From NCBI GenBank assembly GCA_009760855.2, contig WPIO01000008.1:4331001-4395000 (forward strand): a stretch of DNA of 64,000 bases, written 5' to 3'. The position numbers and the translations under genes are program-made. Below are positions 11,209 through 23,560 of this stretch, piece by piece (within the stretch, counting starts at the first letter, position 1; every line of letters starts with the position of its first letter). The DNA comes from Cristatella mucedo. Lineage: Eukaryota; Bryozoa; Phylactolaemata; Cristatellidae. The notes below the pieces were generated by a model. The model made no database searches. It saw only the letters and a program-made list of their open reading frames with translations, and was not told where the DNA came from.

Positions 11209-12827
11209 AGCCACTTGGGGCGTGCGTGCTGCTCCATTGAGTAATAACGTGTATCGAGTAATAACGGGTATCGTAAAGCAACATGCTGCCATCAGGGCCA
11301 GTGCAGGCGGTTTCCGGGCCTACCAAGCGTCAGGTCTCTGAGGGAAGACGACTGCGTGTAGTAGCGGGCTAACGACCCTAAGCATATTGCAAAAAGTGCC
11401 AAAGCTGTCTTTACCCCAGCCAGCATGCTTAAAACCTCAGGGGGAAGCCTGTCTGGATTCCGCATCTTTTGAGCACCGTGAAAACCGCTGAAAAAGGAGC
11501 ATTGGATCTGAAAATATTCCTACTTCGATGCCTTTCTCGACAAATTAAAAGCTAACTGGGTAAAAATATGCTAGGACTCCGGCCAGAAGCCATAGCTGTC
11601 TATGTGTCACTGCAAAGAGTAAGTTCTGAAAACAAATACAAGCGTTCTAAGGTAAAATCTATCGCCAGGAGAAAAATTGCGCACACAATTACAGAGCCGT
11701 AGGTCGGCCCGAGGGCGCCATGCCCCGGCAGTCGGGCACGAGGCGACCAGATTACAGTGCGTACTAAACAACTCCAGCTCGAGGCCGGAAGTCCTTGTAC
11801 GCTCTCAGCTAGCAGGCAGCAGACTGGCTTACAACTTCCAGCGCCCCCCCAACCACTGGGGGACACAGCAGGTGGTGCTGGCAGGGGAGGAGGAGCCACG
11901 CAGAGATAGCGAATCGATGCATGCCGACCAGCCTAGTGCATGCCAGTGTGGCAATTCTAATTCAGCAGCAGCAGCAGCTGATCCACAGCAGCAAATGATC
12001 GACTGCTCTACCGAGGCACAGCCTAGAAGAGACACGTGGCAGGCAGTTCAAGGTGGCACCCCCAGAATAATGCAGTGGATTGGTGGGGGGGGGGCTCACA
12101 AAGGCCGGTCAACCAGTCCGGCCGGGAGAAAGCCATTTTGCCGAGCCTGCACGACCCTGCAGACAGCCAGCCAAGCTGGGACACAGCTTTTGGGCACATT
12201 CCAGTGTCACAAGCCGAATGTCAGCTCTCAACCACCAAATCATAACCAAGATGCCTCCCCAGTCAACCGTGAGGCATGTGACAGCACGACAATGCCAACG
12301 TAGCCCCTAAGTCACCAGCCCACAACCACCGAGTACCGAGAGTCCGACAATGCAAGCAGCAGAGCACTGCAAGCAGCAGTGGAAGTAGTAGCAGATGCGG
12401 CAGCAGCAGAGAAAGCAGCAGCCGACGGGAAGCAGCAAAACCAAATAGTTACAGAACCGTTCGAGTTGGTGAGAAAGACATCCGATGAACACAGCCAACA
12501 AAACTAGCCAATGACACATGACCATGACAACACAATTTCTCAAACACCACACAACCCAATGTTTGACTGATGACTGAATGCACTAAAAACAACAACTGCC
12601 AACTCAAGTCGATACTCAACGTGCTATCAAGTATGGCCACTCAGATCAGTCTTGAGCCATATGTGTAGTATGCACTTTTTCATTCAGCCAGGCATGTGAC
12701 CAAAAATTGGATATAACGATAATGCACCAAGCAAAGCATACAATACAAGACTGAGGGAGGCCAAATTAAGCTCGTGGCAAACAAGCACATGCTGTGTGAC
12801 TCCACAAGGGTTCGTTCCTCGAGAGCA

Positions 12828-12910
12828 TTAATAACAATAATAATAATAATAATAATACGTTTGCATAGCACCGTCAGAGAACTGAATCTCTTTCTAGGCA
12901 CTGTTCCTTG
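12828..12910 (-). repeat. L2/CR1-like LINE 3' tail fragment
   Basis: An (AAT)n run followed by CATAGCACCGTCAGAGAACT and ATCTCTTTCTAGGCACT, in antisense orientation. Confidence 0.8.
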
Positions 12911-13069
12911 CACCTTTCGTGCGGTAAACCTACAAGTACTGTTCAAGCAAGTGACCCGTGCTTTTCGGCATAAAGTCACCAAGTCGCCAAGGTTACCCAC
13001 CCCAACACTCTTCCATACCAGGATCCTAGCATGCACTCTGCAAGACATGGTGCTTGAACTTAGCTATAT

Positions 13070-13215
13070 ATTAGCTGATTTAACAGCCTCATTTGTATAG
13101 CAGCCTTAACGACTATCTCTGCTGTTTGCAGTTGGCAATAAAGAATCGCCCATAGCAGGATTCGAACCCACGACCTCGTTCGTGAAGAGCAAGAGCACCT
13201 TACCTCATGGGCAAT
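13070..13215 (-). repeat. tRNA-derived SINE, family B
   Basis: On the minus strand it carries a box-B-like CGTGGGTTCGAATCCTGC followed by the family body and the tail CTATACAAATGAGGCTGTTA. Related copies are at 20982, 48500 and 49268. Confidence 0.75.
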
Positions 13216-13911
13216 CACTGCAGCATAGCACTGATGGCATAAACAACCACCGGTAGCAAAGGGCCATGACCTCGACCAGCAAAGTATTCACGAGAGCAAG
13301 TGCTCGATTGCCTAGCATCGGCAGAGACTAGCCCTGAGCCGGGTGCCAAGGTTACCCCAGCCAGCTTGCACACACAGGAGAGAGGCGAGACGGCCTGCTT
13401 GTCGAGCCAAAAGCACCGGCTCTCAATTACAGCAGCAAAGCTGCCAGCCATCTTGAACCCGACTGACATTTGGCCGACCTTAGGCAGTCATGCCGACTGG
13501 ACCGACATCAAACGACTTACTACTGTTGCTCGGCCATCATGGAATGCAAGAGCATATGAGAAAACCTCTCTACCCTTGACCTAGCCTACCCCAGCCACTC
13601 CCTGCTACCGACTGCTAATGACTGCCCCCACCACAATTCGACGAAGCTGTACTACTGCTAGCTAGAGCCCGGCTGTCAGTGGCTGGAAGCTGGATCCTTT
13701 TGCATTCGCTGATTTAAAAAGGCAGCTATTTATTGTTCGGGCGCACCAGTCACAAAGACCCAGACACTGTGCCGATTCGGACGCCGGGCTAAATGCAAGT
13801 CAACCAGCAGCTATGGAACGGGTAGAGGGAAAGGACCACATGGTCTGGGGCCCGCAAGGGGCGTGTCTGGACGGCTTGCTGCCGGGCGACATCCTCCTTC
13901 AACATTCTTAT

Positions 13912-14050
13912 ATATAACTCATTTGTATAGCGCTCTAAGGGAACTTAATCTGTATTCATTTGCTTAACATATGCCTTCGGGCTCGACCCCACGACGTCAG
14001 CCAGACCTTAGTCGGGCGAGCACCTTAACTGCTGGACCAAACCAGCTCAT
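13912..14050 (-). repeat. tRNA-derived SINE, family A
   Basis: The minus strand has a tRNA-like head (box A around TGGTCCAGCAGTTAAGGTGC, box B around GTGGGGTCGAGCCC), then a tail resembling the LINE tail (ATTAAGTTCCCTTAGAGCGC, TATACAAATG). Confidence 0.75.
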
Positions 14051-14104
14051 TGTGATTTGCTGCTTAATACGAGATCAAGGTCTGGCTATCTCCACGACTT
14101 CATC

Positions 14105-14460
14105 CGAGCTACGTCCATGTAATGTAATAGGTCTACATCTGTAACTCGACAAGGCCGCAAAGACTATGTAGGTGTTACGCTGGCGAGTTGTGTCTAGCCC
14201 ACTTAGAGCCTAAGCGACTTTCGGTACGGATTCGGTAGACCAAAACACACTTCATCACACACAACAAAGAAAAAGTGAGAAGCGGGCTGAGTCGGGAGAG
14301 CAGTTGAGATGGTGAGTGGAGCGGAAGTAGCAGCTCAGTGCGGCTGGAAAAGGGTGCGCCATAGTCGTCAGAAGGACGTGTCGTTGGATAACGCACGGTA
14401 ACCATAGAGCACCATGCAGCATTCGCAAGAGCTTCGAGGCCATCGAAAACAAATAGCAGC
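14105..14460 (-). pseudogene. Second LINE family, ORF C-terminus and 3' end
   Basis: The minus-strand reading TELLLPLHSPSQLLSRLSPL through RIRTESRLG matches copies at 21140 and 46055. It is broken by frame changes. The 3' end carries the GCCGCAAAGACTATGTAGGTGTTACGC-type segment shared by the copies. Confidence 0.6.
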
Positions 14461-14904
14461 AATTCTACTGTGCAGCAACAGTTCAATGGCACTCGAACAA
14501 GGTCTGGTCTAAGACTGCCTATGCGCAAAGCCGGGTGTGTCTCAGACCATGACCTTTCCTGCAGTAGTACACAGTCGTCGACAAACATTTTTTGAGATGA
14601 GGGCCTTTGACACATACAAAACTCTCACTTCACCGTGTCTTGATGGTGCTAGGAAATACTATCCTTCGAAAACCGCAACAGTTTCCATGCCCACTTGAAA
14701 CTGCCAAGCAAGTAAATGTTCAAAGCTCTTCGAACCTAGTAAGCAGACCAAGGTGGTGGCATCATGCACAATTTGTCACAAACATTGCAAACTCGTGCGT
14801 AGCCAGTTCTACAAAGCCATTTTTAGCAAGGTCTACAAAAACGCTGACATAGAGATTCTATCTTGGTCCCAAGGACACGTGCATTTTTCTGGCCAACACT
14901 AAGC

Positions 14905-14905
14905 G

Positions 14906-14994
<89 letters not shown>
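14905..14994. repeat. (TG)n microsatellite
   Basis: About 45 uninterrupted TG units. Confidence 0.98.
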
Positions 14995-14997
<3 letters not shown>

Positions 14998-16149
14998 GCG
15001 TGGGCAGCAAGATGTTAGCAACTTTTCAGCCAATTAACCACTGCCAATGCACCGAAGTGGCCAACTGCCACCGTCCTGTCCTAGTCATGAAGTGGTCACG
15101 ACCAGGGCACCTCTGCCGACCGATGGGAGGGCAACTGTGGAGGGCTGGAGGCACTCTACAGCTGGCTTTGGCAAACAGATGCCGTGCTCTTGCTTGGCAA
15201 CCGAAGAAAACAACTCGGCTCTGCAGAGCATCGATGGAGCAGCCACAGATCGCAGATCCTCTCAGTCCCTCTACACCCCCTGAAGCAGCCCACAGCAGGG
15301 ACCGCCATGCCATCGGAGCAGTGGCACCCCAGAGCAGCAGCCGCCCCCCCCCCCCCGATCGGTTGCAGTTGGACCAGCAGGATGTGCTGCATGCGAATCA
15401 TTCCTAGATTAGTGCAGACCGCAGAGCAACAGAGTCCAGATTCTGGGTAAAATGCAGCCTGACCACCACTTCTGGTGCCGACCAGCTCAGCAGCGGCAGA
15501 CAACAAGAGGTAGTAGGCTAAGCAGGCCTACCACGAAAGTAGTTCAGAGCCATGCCGGTCCGCTAGATGCCTCCTCAGCAGCAGCCACTGCTGCCTCGGC
15601 AGCACAGAGCTGCAGAGAACTCTTCCGGTACCTTCGTGCCCCAGGTGCAGCAGCCGACCTCTTAACACCGACCGCAAGAGCAGCATTGAGAGGCAGCACT
15701 GCACCGACAGCCAGGTTCTTGGCCAGTGGCATACCACAGAGCCAGCAAAGTTGATACTCTGACCCCAGAGCAGCCAGCCAGCCAGCCATCCGGTAAGGGG
15801 TGAGAGACAGGAAGAGAGATAGACAGCTGGAAAGCCAGGCTGCGACCCACCGAGATGCATGACTGGCAGCACAGATGCAGCAGCCCTGTCTCAGGTGAAG
15901 GGAGACTGTGGCAAGAGACGTGACCATGCAAGCCAGTGCATGGAATGAAGCCACTAACCGCTCAAGGTCTGTCTCAAGATGGACACGTTCTCAATTATGC
16001 TATGGCAGTGTTGCAGAGGAATTCCCATAGCCACTAGTTTTGTAATGTGTAGCTGGCATATCTGAAACAAAATACAGCAGACACACGGTTAGCTGAAGCT
16101 GGCAGCGTTGCTCTGCCCTGCCCCTGACCTGACCTGACAAGGTCCAGCT
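14995..16149. other. No gene recognised; probable intron sequence
   Basis: It contains scattered CAG-rich patches and one C10 run near 15344-15355. Open frames here lack homology and splice context. Confidence 0.4.
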
Positions 16150-16164
16150 GGAAAGCTGAGCATA

Positions 16165-16325
16165 GACAGCAAGAGCAGCAGCAGCTGGGGGCAGCAGCAG
16201 CGGCAGTGGCAGCAGCAACGGCAGCGGCAACGGCAGTGGCAGTGGCAGCGGCAGCAGCAACGGCAGCGGCAGCAGCATCGGCAGCAGCATCGGCAGCAGC
16301 AGCGGCAGCAGCAACGGCAGTGGCA
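16165..16325. repeat. Degenerate GCAGCG/GCAGCA minisatellite
   Basis: About 160 bases of imperfect 3- and 6-base units (GGCAGC, AACGGC, AGTGGC). It gives poly-Ala or Cys-rich frames that I do not regard as coding. Confidence 0.85.
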
Positions 16326-17088
16326 CAAGGCAGAATAGCTTTGCCATGGACATCTTCCGACAGTGCTTCGGGAGGAACACTCTGGGACAGCAAATAAAAA
16401 AGCTACCGTGTTGCTGAACCAGCCGCTGACAAGCACGAGGTGGTGCATAGCCAAAGGCCAGGCTCAGTACCCTCAATACCTTGACTCAACAAGCCGACAC
16501 ATCGAGCCCCATAACAAACCGGCCGGCAGCGGCAATCGAGCCCCTCCCCCTAGTTATCGTGCTACCCATCTCCCTGTTTTTGTCGGCAGCAGCTTCACAA
16601 GAGTCTGCCTGCATTTGTCTGCCCTCGGCTGCCTATGGAGTCTGCTTCGGAGTCAGCAGCTGCCATGGGGCCATTGCCACCGAAGCAGCATTCCTACGAT
16701 TGGCTACTGGCAGCTAGGGGAAGGCCCGGTGGCTTCCTTAATCCTGGCAGCCATCTGTCCCTCTGCTCTGCTCAGGCCCTCATGCTAACCCAATACCGCC
16801 TGCCCATACCTCTCTCTACTAGCACACGCCTCCCAACCAGCCCAAACTCACTCTGCTTGCGTGTAACTTCTGCAAAAAGTACATTGGTTGAGACACCCTA
16901 TAGCTAGTTAGGCTTGCATAGATCCCGTGCAGTCCACGGAGCTTTCGATCTCCTATACAGGATAGGGGGTGCGCATACATGTCGCGGGTCAGGAGAGCAG
17001 AATCTGGGCCTCCAGCGATGCAGGCAAGCGCCCTTTCTCACAAATGCTGCATTCCAAGACTCTAGGCAGCCAACTGAGACTCGCATTC

Positions 17089-17091
<3 letters not shown>

Positions 17092-17184
<93 letters not shown>
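17092..17184. repeat. (TC)n microsatellite with pyrimidine-rich flank
   Basis: About 45 TC units followed by about 90 bases of C/T-rich sequence on the plus strand. Confidence 0.97.
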
Positions 17185-17186
<2 letters not shown>

Positions 17187-18060
17187 CCCTACATAATCTC
17201 CCTCCCTCTTCTCCTACCCTACCTACTACTAACTCCCTGCTGCTTCTCTCTCCCTCCCTACTCCCCCTCCCCAACCATTCTGTGTGCCTGCCCAAGGCAG
17301 CTTCAAAGGTTATAGCATCACCCCAAAACAGCAGGCCTAGGATGGACTGAACACTGGGATAGAGAAGCTTGCGAAATGCAAGCAAATGGCCCAGTGTCAC
17401 ACTGCTTCATCTGCCACAATCAGCCCAGGCCCTTAGAATGAAGTTCGTAGGAATATAAGCCTTAGCTCGAAAGGGCCAGTTGAACCCGGAACTGCTCTGG
17501 TTGGTAAGCTGTGATCTTCACATAGAGCTATTAGATCTGCTAGGAGCAAGATCCCACCTTGTACTGCCAGCCTCCAGATCAACAAAGCTGGCTGGCTGGC
17601 CAAGGTACTCTGGAGCTATGTTGACTCAGCCTAGCAGCTGTGTAGGCATGCTCAGAGCACACGCAGGTTCAGGGGCATGCAACTCCCTCGGTCACCTGCT
17701 GGCCCCCTTCCATCATGCATTGCATCCCCATTAAGGCACACCAATCGAAATCGAATGAGTGGGGACCACTCCCACACAACAGACCAAGCTCTGCTCTGTG
17801 GCTGAGACAGTGAGGCAGAGGCATGGCAACAGCCTTGACCTCAGAGATCGTATCACTCAAGCATCAATTCGTATGGTACGATGAACCAATCCAGGTGCAA
17901 GTGCGCTTAAAATTATAAGCTACGTACGTTGGCCTGACTAAAAACCAAGGACCAGCAGTCACTAGGCTTAGTGTGGACAAGTAATGTAGATAGGTGTAGC
18001 TCCATTTTACACACCTGGTGGTAACAATACAAACATAGCAATACAAACCACAGGGGATGC

Positions 18061-18085
18061 ACAGCAGCAGCAGCAGCAGCAGCCT
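18061..18085. repeat. Short (CAG)n tract, probably intronic
   Basis: Seven to eight CAG/AGC units. There is no open frame of note. Confidence 0.85.
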
Positions 18086-18119
18086 GGCAGTGAAGAACTG
18101 CTGCCTGCAGCTGCAGCAG

Positions 18120-18198
18120 GACTTTTGCCTCTCGGTGTTGGACTCGAACCCACGACCTGGGTCAATAAGTCAAGAGTAACAAACTAGGCTCTGGCATA
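18120..18198 (-). repeat. tRNA-like SINE head fragment
   Basis: The minus strand contains CAGGTCGTGGGTTCGAGTCC, a box B, with a partial head. The tail is not preserved. Confidence 0.5.
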
Positions 18199-18917
18199 TC
18201 TGCACTCGATGGCACCACCCAGGTGTGTGAAGAGGAGGAAAATGAGGATGCAGGAGAGAGTCGCCTGCTGAGGCTCACCAGTTAACAAGACTTGAAGGAC
18301 CGCGCCTGGTGGCCCCAGCCACCTCACAACACATCTGCTTCCTACGATTAGCCACCGTAGGCAAGGTATGTTTGGACCCTACCAAGTACTACTGGATATG
18401 CCTGGGGTGGTGGGCGCTGCGAGCAGCCCCAGCCGGTAGGTCTCACATGGGCATACAGCTCAGCTAGCTCACCAAGGGAAGCTAGCATGGAAGGCTAAGG
18501 CGGAAATCTCTGGGGGGGGGGCCACAAAGTATGCTCATTTCTGTAGATTCACATCTCCACATTCATGCAGATTATCACATACATGAATCGATGATATACA
18601 ATGGAAGCCTTGAGCAAGTATACAGTATGCACAGTATACACTATGCTGCCGCTCCTGCTCCTGCTGCTGCATGACCGGGGCAGGACTCGGCCTGGCTGAG
18701 GAAAGCAAGCAAGGACTTTGGGCATCGCGTGCTTCCTGCCGGTGCCGGTGCAGTCAAGCTCTACATAAAGACTCCAGGTACGTAGTTACATAAAGAAGTG
18801 CAGCTAGGGCAAAACCTTTGGGAGGGTAAGAAAAACTTCGGTGCATCTTGTAACTGCCACTATCCTAGGAGCAGAAAGGTCCCTGATTGAGGGCTATACG
18901 ACATCAACTGCTGTAAA

Positions 18918-19200
18918 ACCAACAATAGTAATAATAACAATAAGACATTAGTATAGCACCATATGTTGAGATCATAACAGAGATGCATACGCCAGCCTAC
19001 TACGGTGCAGCGCCCAGATGTTGTCTGCCGGTACTAGGCTGGGGGGGCCCTCCCGACCTTGACTGACCAATCGAGGGCAGCATTCCTGCTGCTGGCGTTA
19101 GCAACGGCGCTGGCCAATCGGAGCACAGCGTTCCTGGGGGCAGACGACAGGAAGGATAATTAAACAATGAGAACTAAATCTCTTTCTAGGCACTTTATGC
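18918..19200 (-). repeat. L2/CR1-like LINE tail split by about 190 bases of other sequence
   Basis: The distal tail (AATAATAACAATAAGACATT, AGTATAGCACC) and proximal tail (GAGAACTAAATCTCTTTCTA, GGCAC) lie about 190 bases apart. This suggests a small insertion or two independent fragments. Confidence 0.5.
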
Positions 19201-20980
19201 CAGCTGCAAAAAAAGCATGTCAATGTTTTTGACATGCTGTAACTATCGGTTGTGTTTCCTATCTTGCAGCCTACCAGTCCACAAAACTATGCGATCAAAA
19301 CTCTATGGTCAAAATATGTGCTTGCAGTACAGGCTCCATTATTCAAAATCATCAACAGCAACCAGACTCGCCAGCCTGCAAGTTTCTCGGTGCATATGAG
19401 CTTGTAAGCCCCTTGGCAGCTGTGGGGAATGTTTATGCAGCAGATCTAACTCAGGAAAGGCATGATGAATTATGCAGTCTCATTCCCGTGAGTTCGGGCA
19501 CCACTCGGGTGAAGACAGCTCAGAAGGGCCCATCTAACCCGACCATCACTGTCACATCCTTTCGGCTAGCCGGCAGCAGCACCCAGGGCAGTAAGGAACT
19601 CCAAACTCTGGGAAACTCCTCTATAAACAAGGTTAGACAGTCAGAAGGTCTGTAGATCACAACAGTGAGAGGCATGGTCTTTAATGAGGACCTGATTGCA
19701 ATTGATTCTAACGATGGGCCATGCAAAAAGCCGCATGTCTTATAGGCAACTGATTCATGAACCACATAAGCAACCCTGCCACCAACCTTGTCAGACCACA
19801 TGGACCGAAAGAATAAGAGCCCGGGTTTATTCTGGATCTCAGATACACATCCACCACAGCAGGGCGGCATCAACGTCTCGGTCAGCAGAAATTCATCTAG
19901 CTTCTGCTGGACAGCCTGATCGTAAATAAGTAACCCCTTGGTTTTTTATGAGCAGACATTTAACAGGCAAAATTTAAGAGGCTGTCCAATAACTGCGGGA
20001 TACAGATTAAGTGGCTTGCATGCTAGGCGGCACATATCCGGCCCGGTGGCGCTTGGCCTACGAATTTAAACTGAACCTTTGTAACAGACGGTCGACTTTC
20101 ACAACAAGCCGAAGCTTGGCAAGTGAGCTTCTACCACAAGTGTGAGTGCTAATAAGCGATTTAATCTTTGTAGGTCGTAGGTTTGACAATCAAGCGGTTG
20201 ATCGCACCAACGCAGGATACAGGGAGGCTCTTCGGTAGGTATTGACTAATGGCGACATCACACCTTATGCTAAGCAGGTCCGATTGTGAGTAGCATATCC
20301 GAGGACAGCTCATGAACAGTCACAGCGAAGATAGCAGCGGAATACCCACAGGTATCACGATGAAGTCAGGAAAAAGTCCGCACTACTTTGCTCGGAGTCG
20401 CCCGAGGCCACTCTCTTGAACAGGAGGAAAAAGTCACTGTTGTTAGCCTGCCAGTTCGAGGCTGGCTGGCTGCCGGGCAAGTCCAGGAAGCCAGTCGTCC
20501 TGGCTTGCCTTCATTCACTTGCTTATTTATGACATAGGCCACTGCCCAGGGACAGACCACAAACCAGGCAAGATTTAAAAAAAATAAAGAGTTGAAAGCT
20601 GCTCTTAATAATGCTTCGTTTTCTTGGCCACTGCCAGGCTTCAGGGTTGAGTGGGCATGGCCTCCGGCAATGTCCACATGCATTTCTGTGCCAGTGCCTA
20701 CCCCTCCCTCCTGAATATTCAGCATGCAGCCGACCAATAGGATCTCAGATCGATGTGGCTAGTATGCATGCACCAGGATGAAAACTTTCTTGGAATGGCC
20801 GAAAGCGAAACACCGACTACACACAAGCAGGACAGCAGTGTGCATTTGCTGAAGTAAATGCCAACCAGAAAAAAGAACAGGCATGGGGCCGGGGCCAGAG
20901 AGCTCTACTGCAGCCTACCGGCAGTTCAATGTCCCTCCACCATGGACCGGCTGCCACATTTCAGTTGCTGAAAAAAATAC
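19201..20980. other. No gene recognised
   Basis: Short open frames (for example 19305-19655) have no recognised similarity or splice support. Confidence 0.4.
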
Positions 20981-20981
20981 T

Positions 20982-21135
20982 TGCTGATTGAATAGCCTCT
21001 TTTGTGTAGCTACAGAAGAGCCTTTACGGCTGCCGCCAATAAAGGATCGCCCTCGGAAAGAATCGAATCCACGACCTCGGTACCGAGGTCGTGATAAGGA
21101 ACGGTCTTACCTAGTGTACCATCACGGCTCACTGC
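20982..21135 (-). repeat. tRNA-derived SINE, family B, with a 24-base palindrome
   Basis: It has the family B tail and body on the minus strand. A perfect palindrome CACGACCTCGGTACCGAGGTCGTG (21070-21093) sits where the head joins box B. Confidence 0.7.
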
Positions 21136-21139
21136 GCTA

Positions 21140-21640
21140 ATCTTCGATGTAATGCAACACAATGTATCTCCATCTGTAGCTCCACAAAGCGACAAAGACT
21201 AAGTGGGTGTAATACAGGAGAGTTTTCAATATTTCACACCAAGCCTGGGCAGCTTTCGGTGCTCATTGCGGTAGCAAACAGACTACCTCATGCAAAGGAG
21301 AGAGAGTGAGAAGCATAGCTGAGTCAGGCAGGCAGTCGAGGAAGTGAGCAGCATGGAAGTAGCAGCGCAGGACGGCTGGAAAGGATGCGCAACAGTCGGC
21401 AGCAGGAGGAATAAATGTGGTGGTGTAAGAATTGTGGAAGCAGGTTCTACAGTCTAGGACCTGCAAAGCAAAGGCTTCTGTTGCCTACGGTCTTTAGGCA
21501 GAAGAATGAAACAGCAAATGTATCGTCCATAGAGACCTGAAGGGCAGGGGAGGCTGAAAATGGTCCTGCAGTGCATTGGCCAAGCCATGGTGGGCCTTAT
21601 GGGTCAGCATAGGAACTTAACTCTGCATCCGTTGATCAAC
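21140..21640 (-). pseudogene. Second LINE family, copy 2
   Basis: The minus-strand reading FPAVLRCYFHAAHFLDCLPD matches copies at 14105 and 46055. The 3' end carries the shared segment at about 21155-21220. It is frameshifted and inactive. Confidence 0.6.
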
Positions 21641-22679
21641 CGGAAGCCATCGAAGCTCCTTCAGAAAAGGAGACTTTCAGAAAAAGAAACATGACTTAAC
21701 CTCAGGGATCTGTTAACTAGCCTTGCAGCCATAGCCATCCACAGTTGCAGTGGCCTGGTGGCTTTTTCGGTAGCCCAGCCAAAATTGCAATAATCTAGCC
21801 TAGACACAACCAGTGAGCAAGTTAAATTTTTAGCAGTCGTAGACAGTCCCTAATCTTAGATAGGGCCCTGACGTGATCGCTAGCTGAAGAGGCATTCTTT
21901 TTAGCAAAGCTTTCAAAATGCAGGCAGTTGTTAAAGACGGCACCTAAATTCTGAGCACACAGTGACGGTCGCAACAGCATCACCTATTTGAAGAGCCAAG
22001 TCTTCTACTTCAAAGTTTAGCCACATGCTTGAGGTGTCCTATGACTAGCAGTTTCAAACCGTTGAAACTCAGGTTGGCGCTAGGCACAAAGTAAAAGAAT
22101 GAATTTGCAACTACGATCAGGGCTTTTACGCCTGATAAAGTCCAAGAGTCCATCACCCTGTCCAGCACAGGGCCAGCCAATTGCATGAAGGCATGCTAAC
22201 AAGTACTCAGCATGACAGGAGGCTCGGATGAGATAAGATCGCACACTGTGCTCAGTCGTGCAATAAAATGGATCGAAGCCGGGTGCAACGCACTGAAATC
22301 GAGGGCTGCTGGTGCCACGAGCCAGGCCTCACGTGTTGCCAGCATACGGTAGCCAGGTCAGCAGCCTCGACTTCACTCAAGACTTCGGCCTCGGGTCAGA
22401 GGAAAGAAGAACAAAGAAGGCACAGCAAAGAAGCCACAGGCAAAGACCAACGAGTCACCTGTCCTCCAGTGCAAGAACGACAGGTGAAGTTGACCACTTC
22501 AGGATTACGCTTCCTATCCTAGGCCTGACATCCTCTGCAGACTAATGCGAGGCCGGCTTAGGCTTAGACCCGGCTCACATAGCCAGCTGGAAGCACCGAT
22601 CAAGCCGAGCTCACACTAGTCACGCATTACACCGGCTGAAGTGTGGCGACTGCAACCGGTATTAGGTGGCCAATGCAAT
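21641..22679. other. No gene recognised
   Basis: Probably older repeat debris. No reading with recognisable motifs was found. Confidence 0.35.
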
Positions 22680-22751
22680 GTCGTGTATCTCCGCCTGCAA
22701 CTCCACAAAGCCACAAAGACTACGTGGGTGCTATCCACATCATCGCCAAGC

Positions 22752-22890
22752 TAGTTTGGTCCAGCGGTCAAGGTGCTCGCCCCGACCAAGGTCTGGCTGA
22801 GGTCATGGGCTCGAGCCCCGAAGCACATGTGAAGTGTCTGAATAGAGATTAAGTTCTCTTGGGGTGCTATACAAATGAATTATATATATC
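22752..22890 (+). repeat. tRNA-derived SINE, family A
   Basis: Head TTTGGTCCAGCGGTCAAGGT, box B GGGCTCGAGCCCC, then AGAGATTAAGTTCTCTTGGG and GTGCTATACAAATGAATTAT. The last part matches the LINE tail. A second-LINE fragment (about 22680-22735) lies just upstream. Confidence 0.8.
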
Positions 22891-23269
22891 ATCGCTGATA
22901 CTGCACCACCTCAACGACGATCACGGCTCCAAGACTAGATATCAGAAATAGGGTTCACTCCATTGGCCGCGTGGCTTACGACTATGAGACTGTGCTGAGC
23001 AGCAACCATGCAAGCGCTACACGACCTGACAGCTGAGCACACCGGAAGTCGAAAGGAGGTAGGGAGGTATGCACTGCAGATGTACGGAGCCAGTGGAAGG
23101 CATTCGACAGCAGCCTAAAAAGAGTCGGTATGATATCGCACTAGTGGTGGCGTCTTCTAGAAGGCAAGCCTGGCGCATCTGCCATTGCCAGCTACGGTGT
23201 GTGTCTATACACATATGTAGAGAGAGCAATTTATATTTTAAATATTTTAACAAATTACTGTACCTTAGC

Positions 23270-23560
23270 AGGAAGACTCCTGCCCTGCCGGGGCCGCGGG
23301 GATACCTGCGCCTCCCGGTTCAGGTTCAGGGACCATGCGGCTTCCGACTGGAAATGGCGTCCGAGATGCACACCCCCCACATTGCTGCCTGTTCATTGCA
23401 CGAAATGACTATGTCCGCCAGGCAGGCTTTATTATATGGCCCCCAGCCACCCAGAGCCCGAACTACAAAGGGCCTCACTACAGCCGACCGACCGGTAGGC
23501 AGCGGTCAGGAAAGACAAGGCTATGGCATCGTACTATATATATATTCACTACTCAATGTA
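23270..23560 (-). pseudogene. R2/NeSL-like LINE C-terminal fragment
   Basis: The minus-strand reading AVVRPFVVRALGGWGPYNKA...CLADIVIS...VSDAI parallels AVVRPFVVGALRGWWPDNEA of the longer copy near 40960. Stops and changes show decay. Confidence 0.7.

Noticed and set aside
13070-13215. Functional tRNA gene
   Set aside because: Box B is present, but the sequence does not close into a cloverleaf and carries a SINE body and tail repeated elsewhere.
16034-16393. Poly-Ala open frame
   Set aside because: It comes from the GCAGCG minisatellite and has no splice support.
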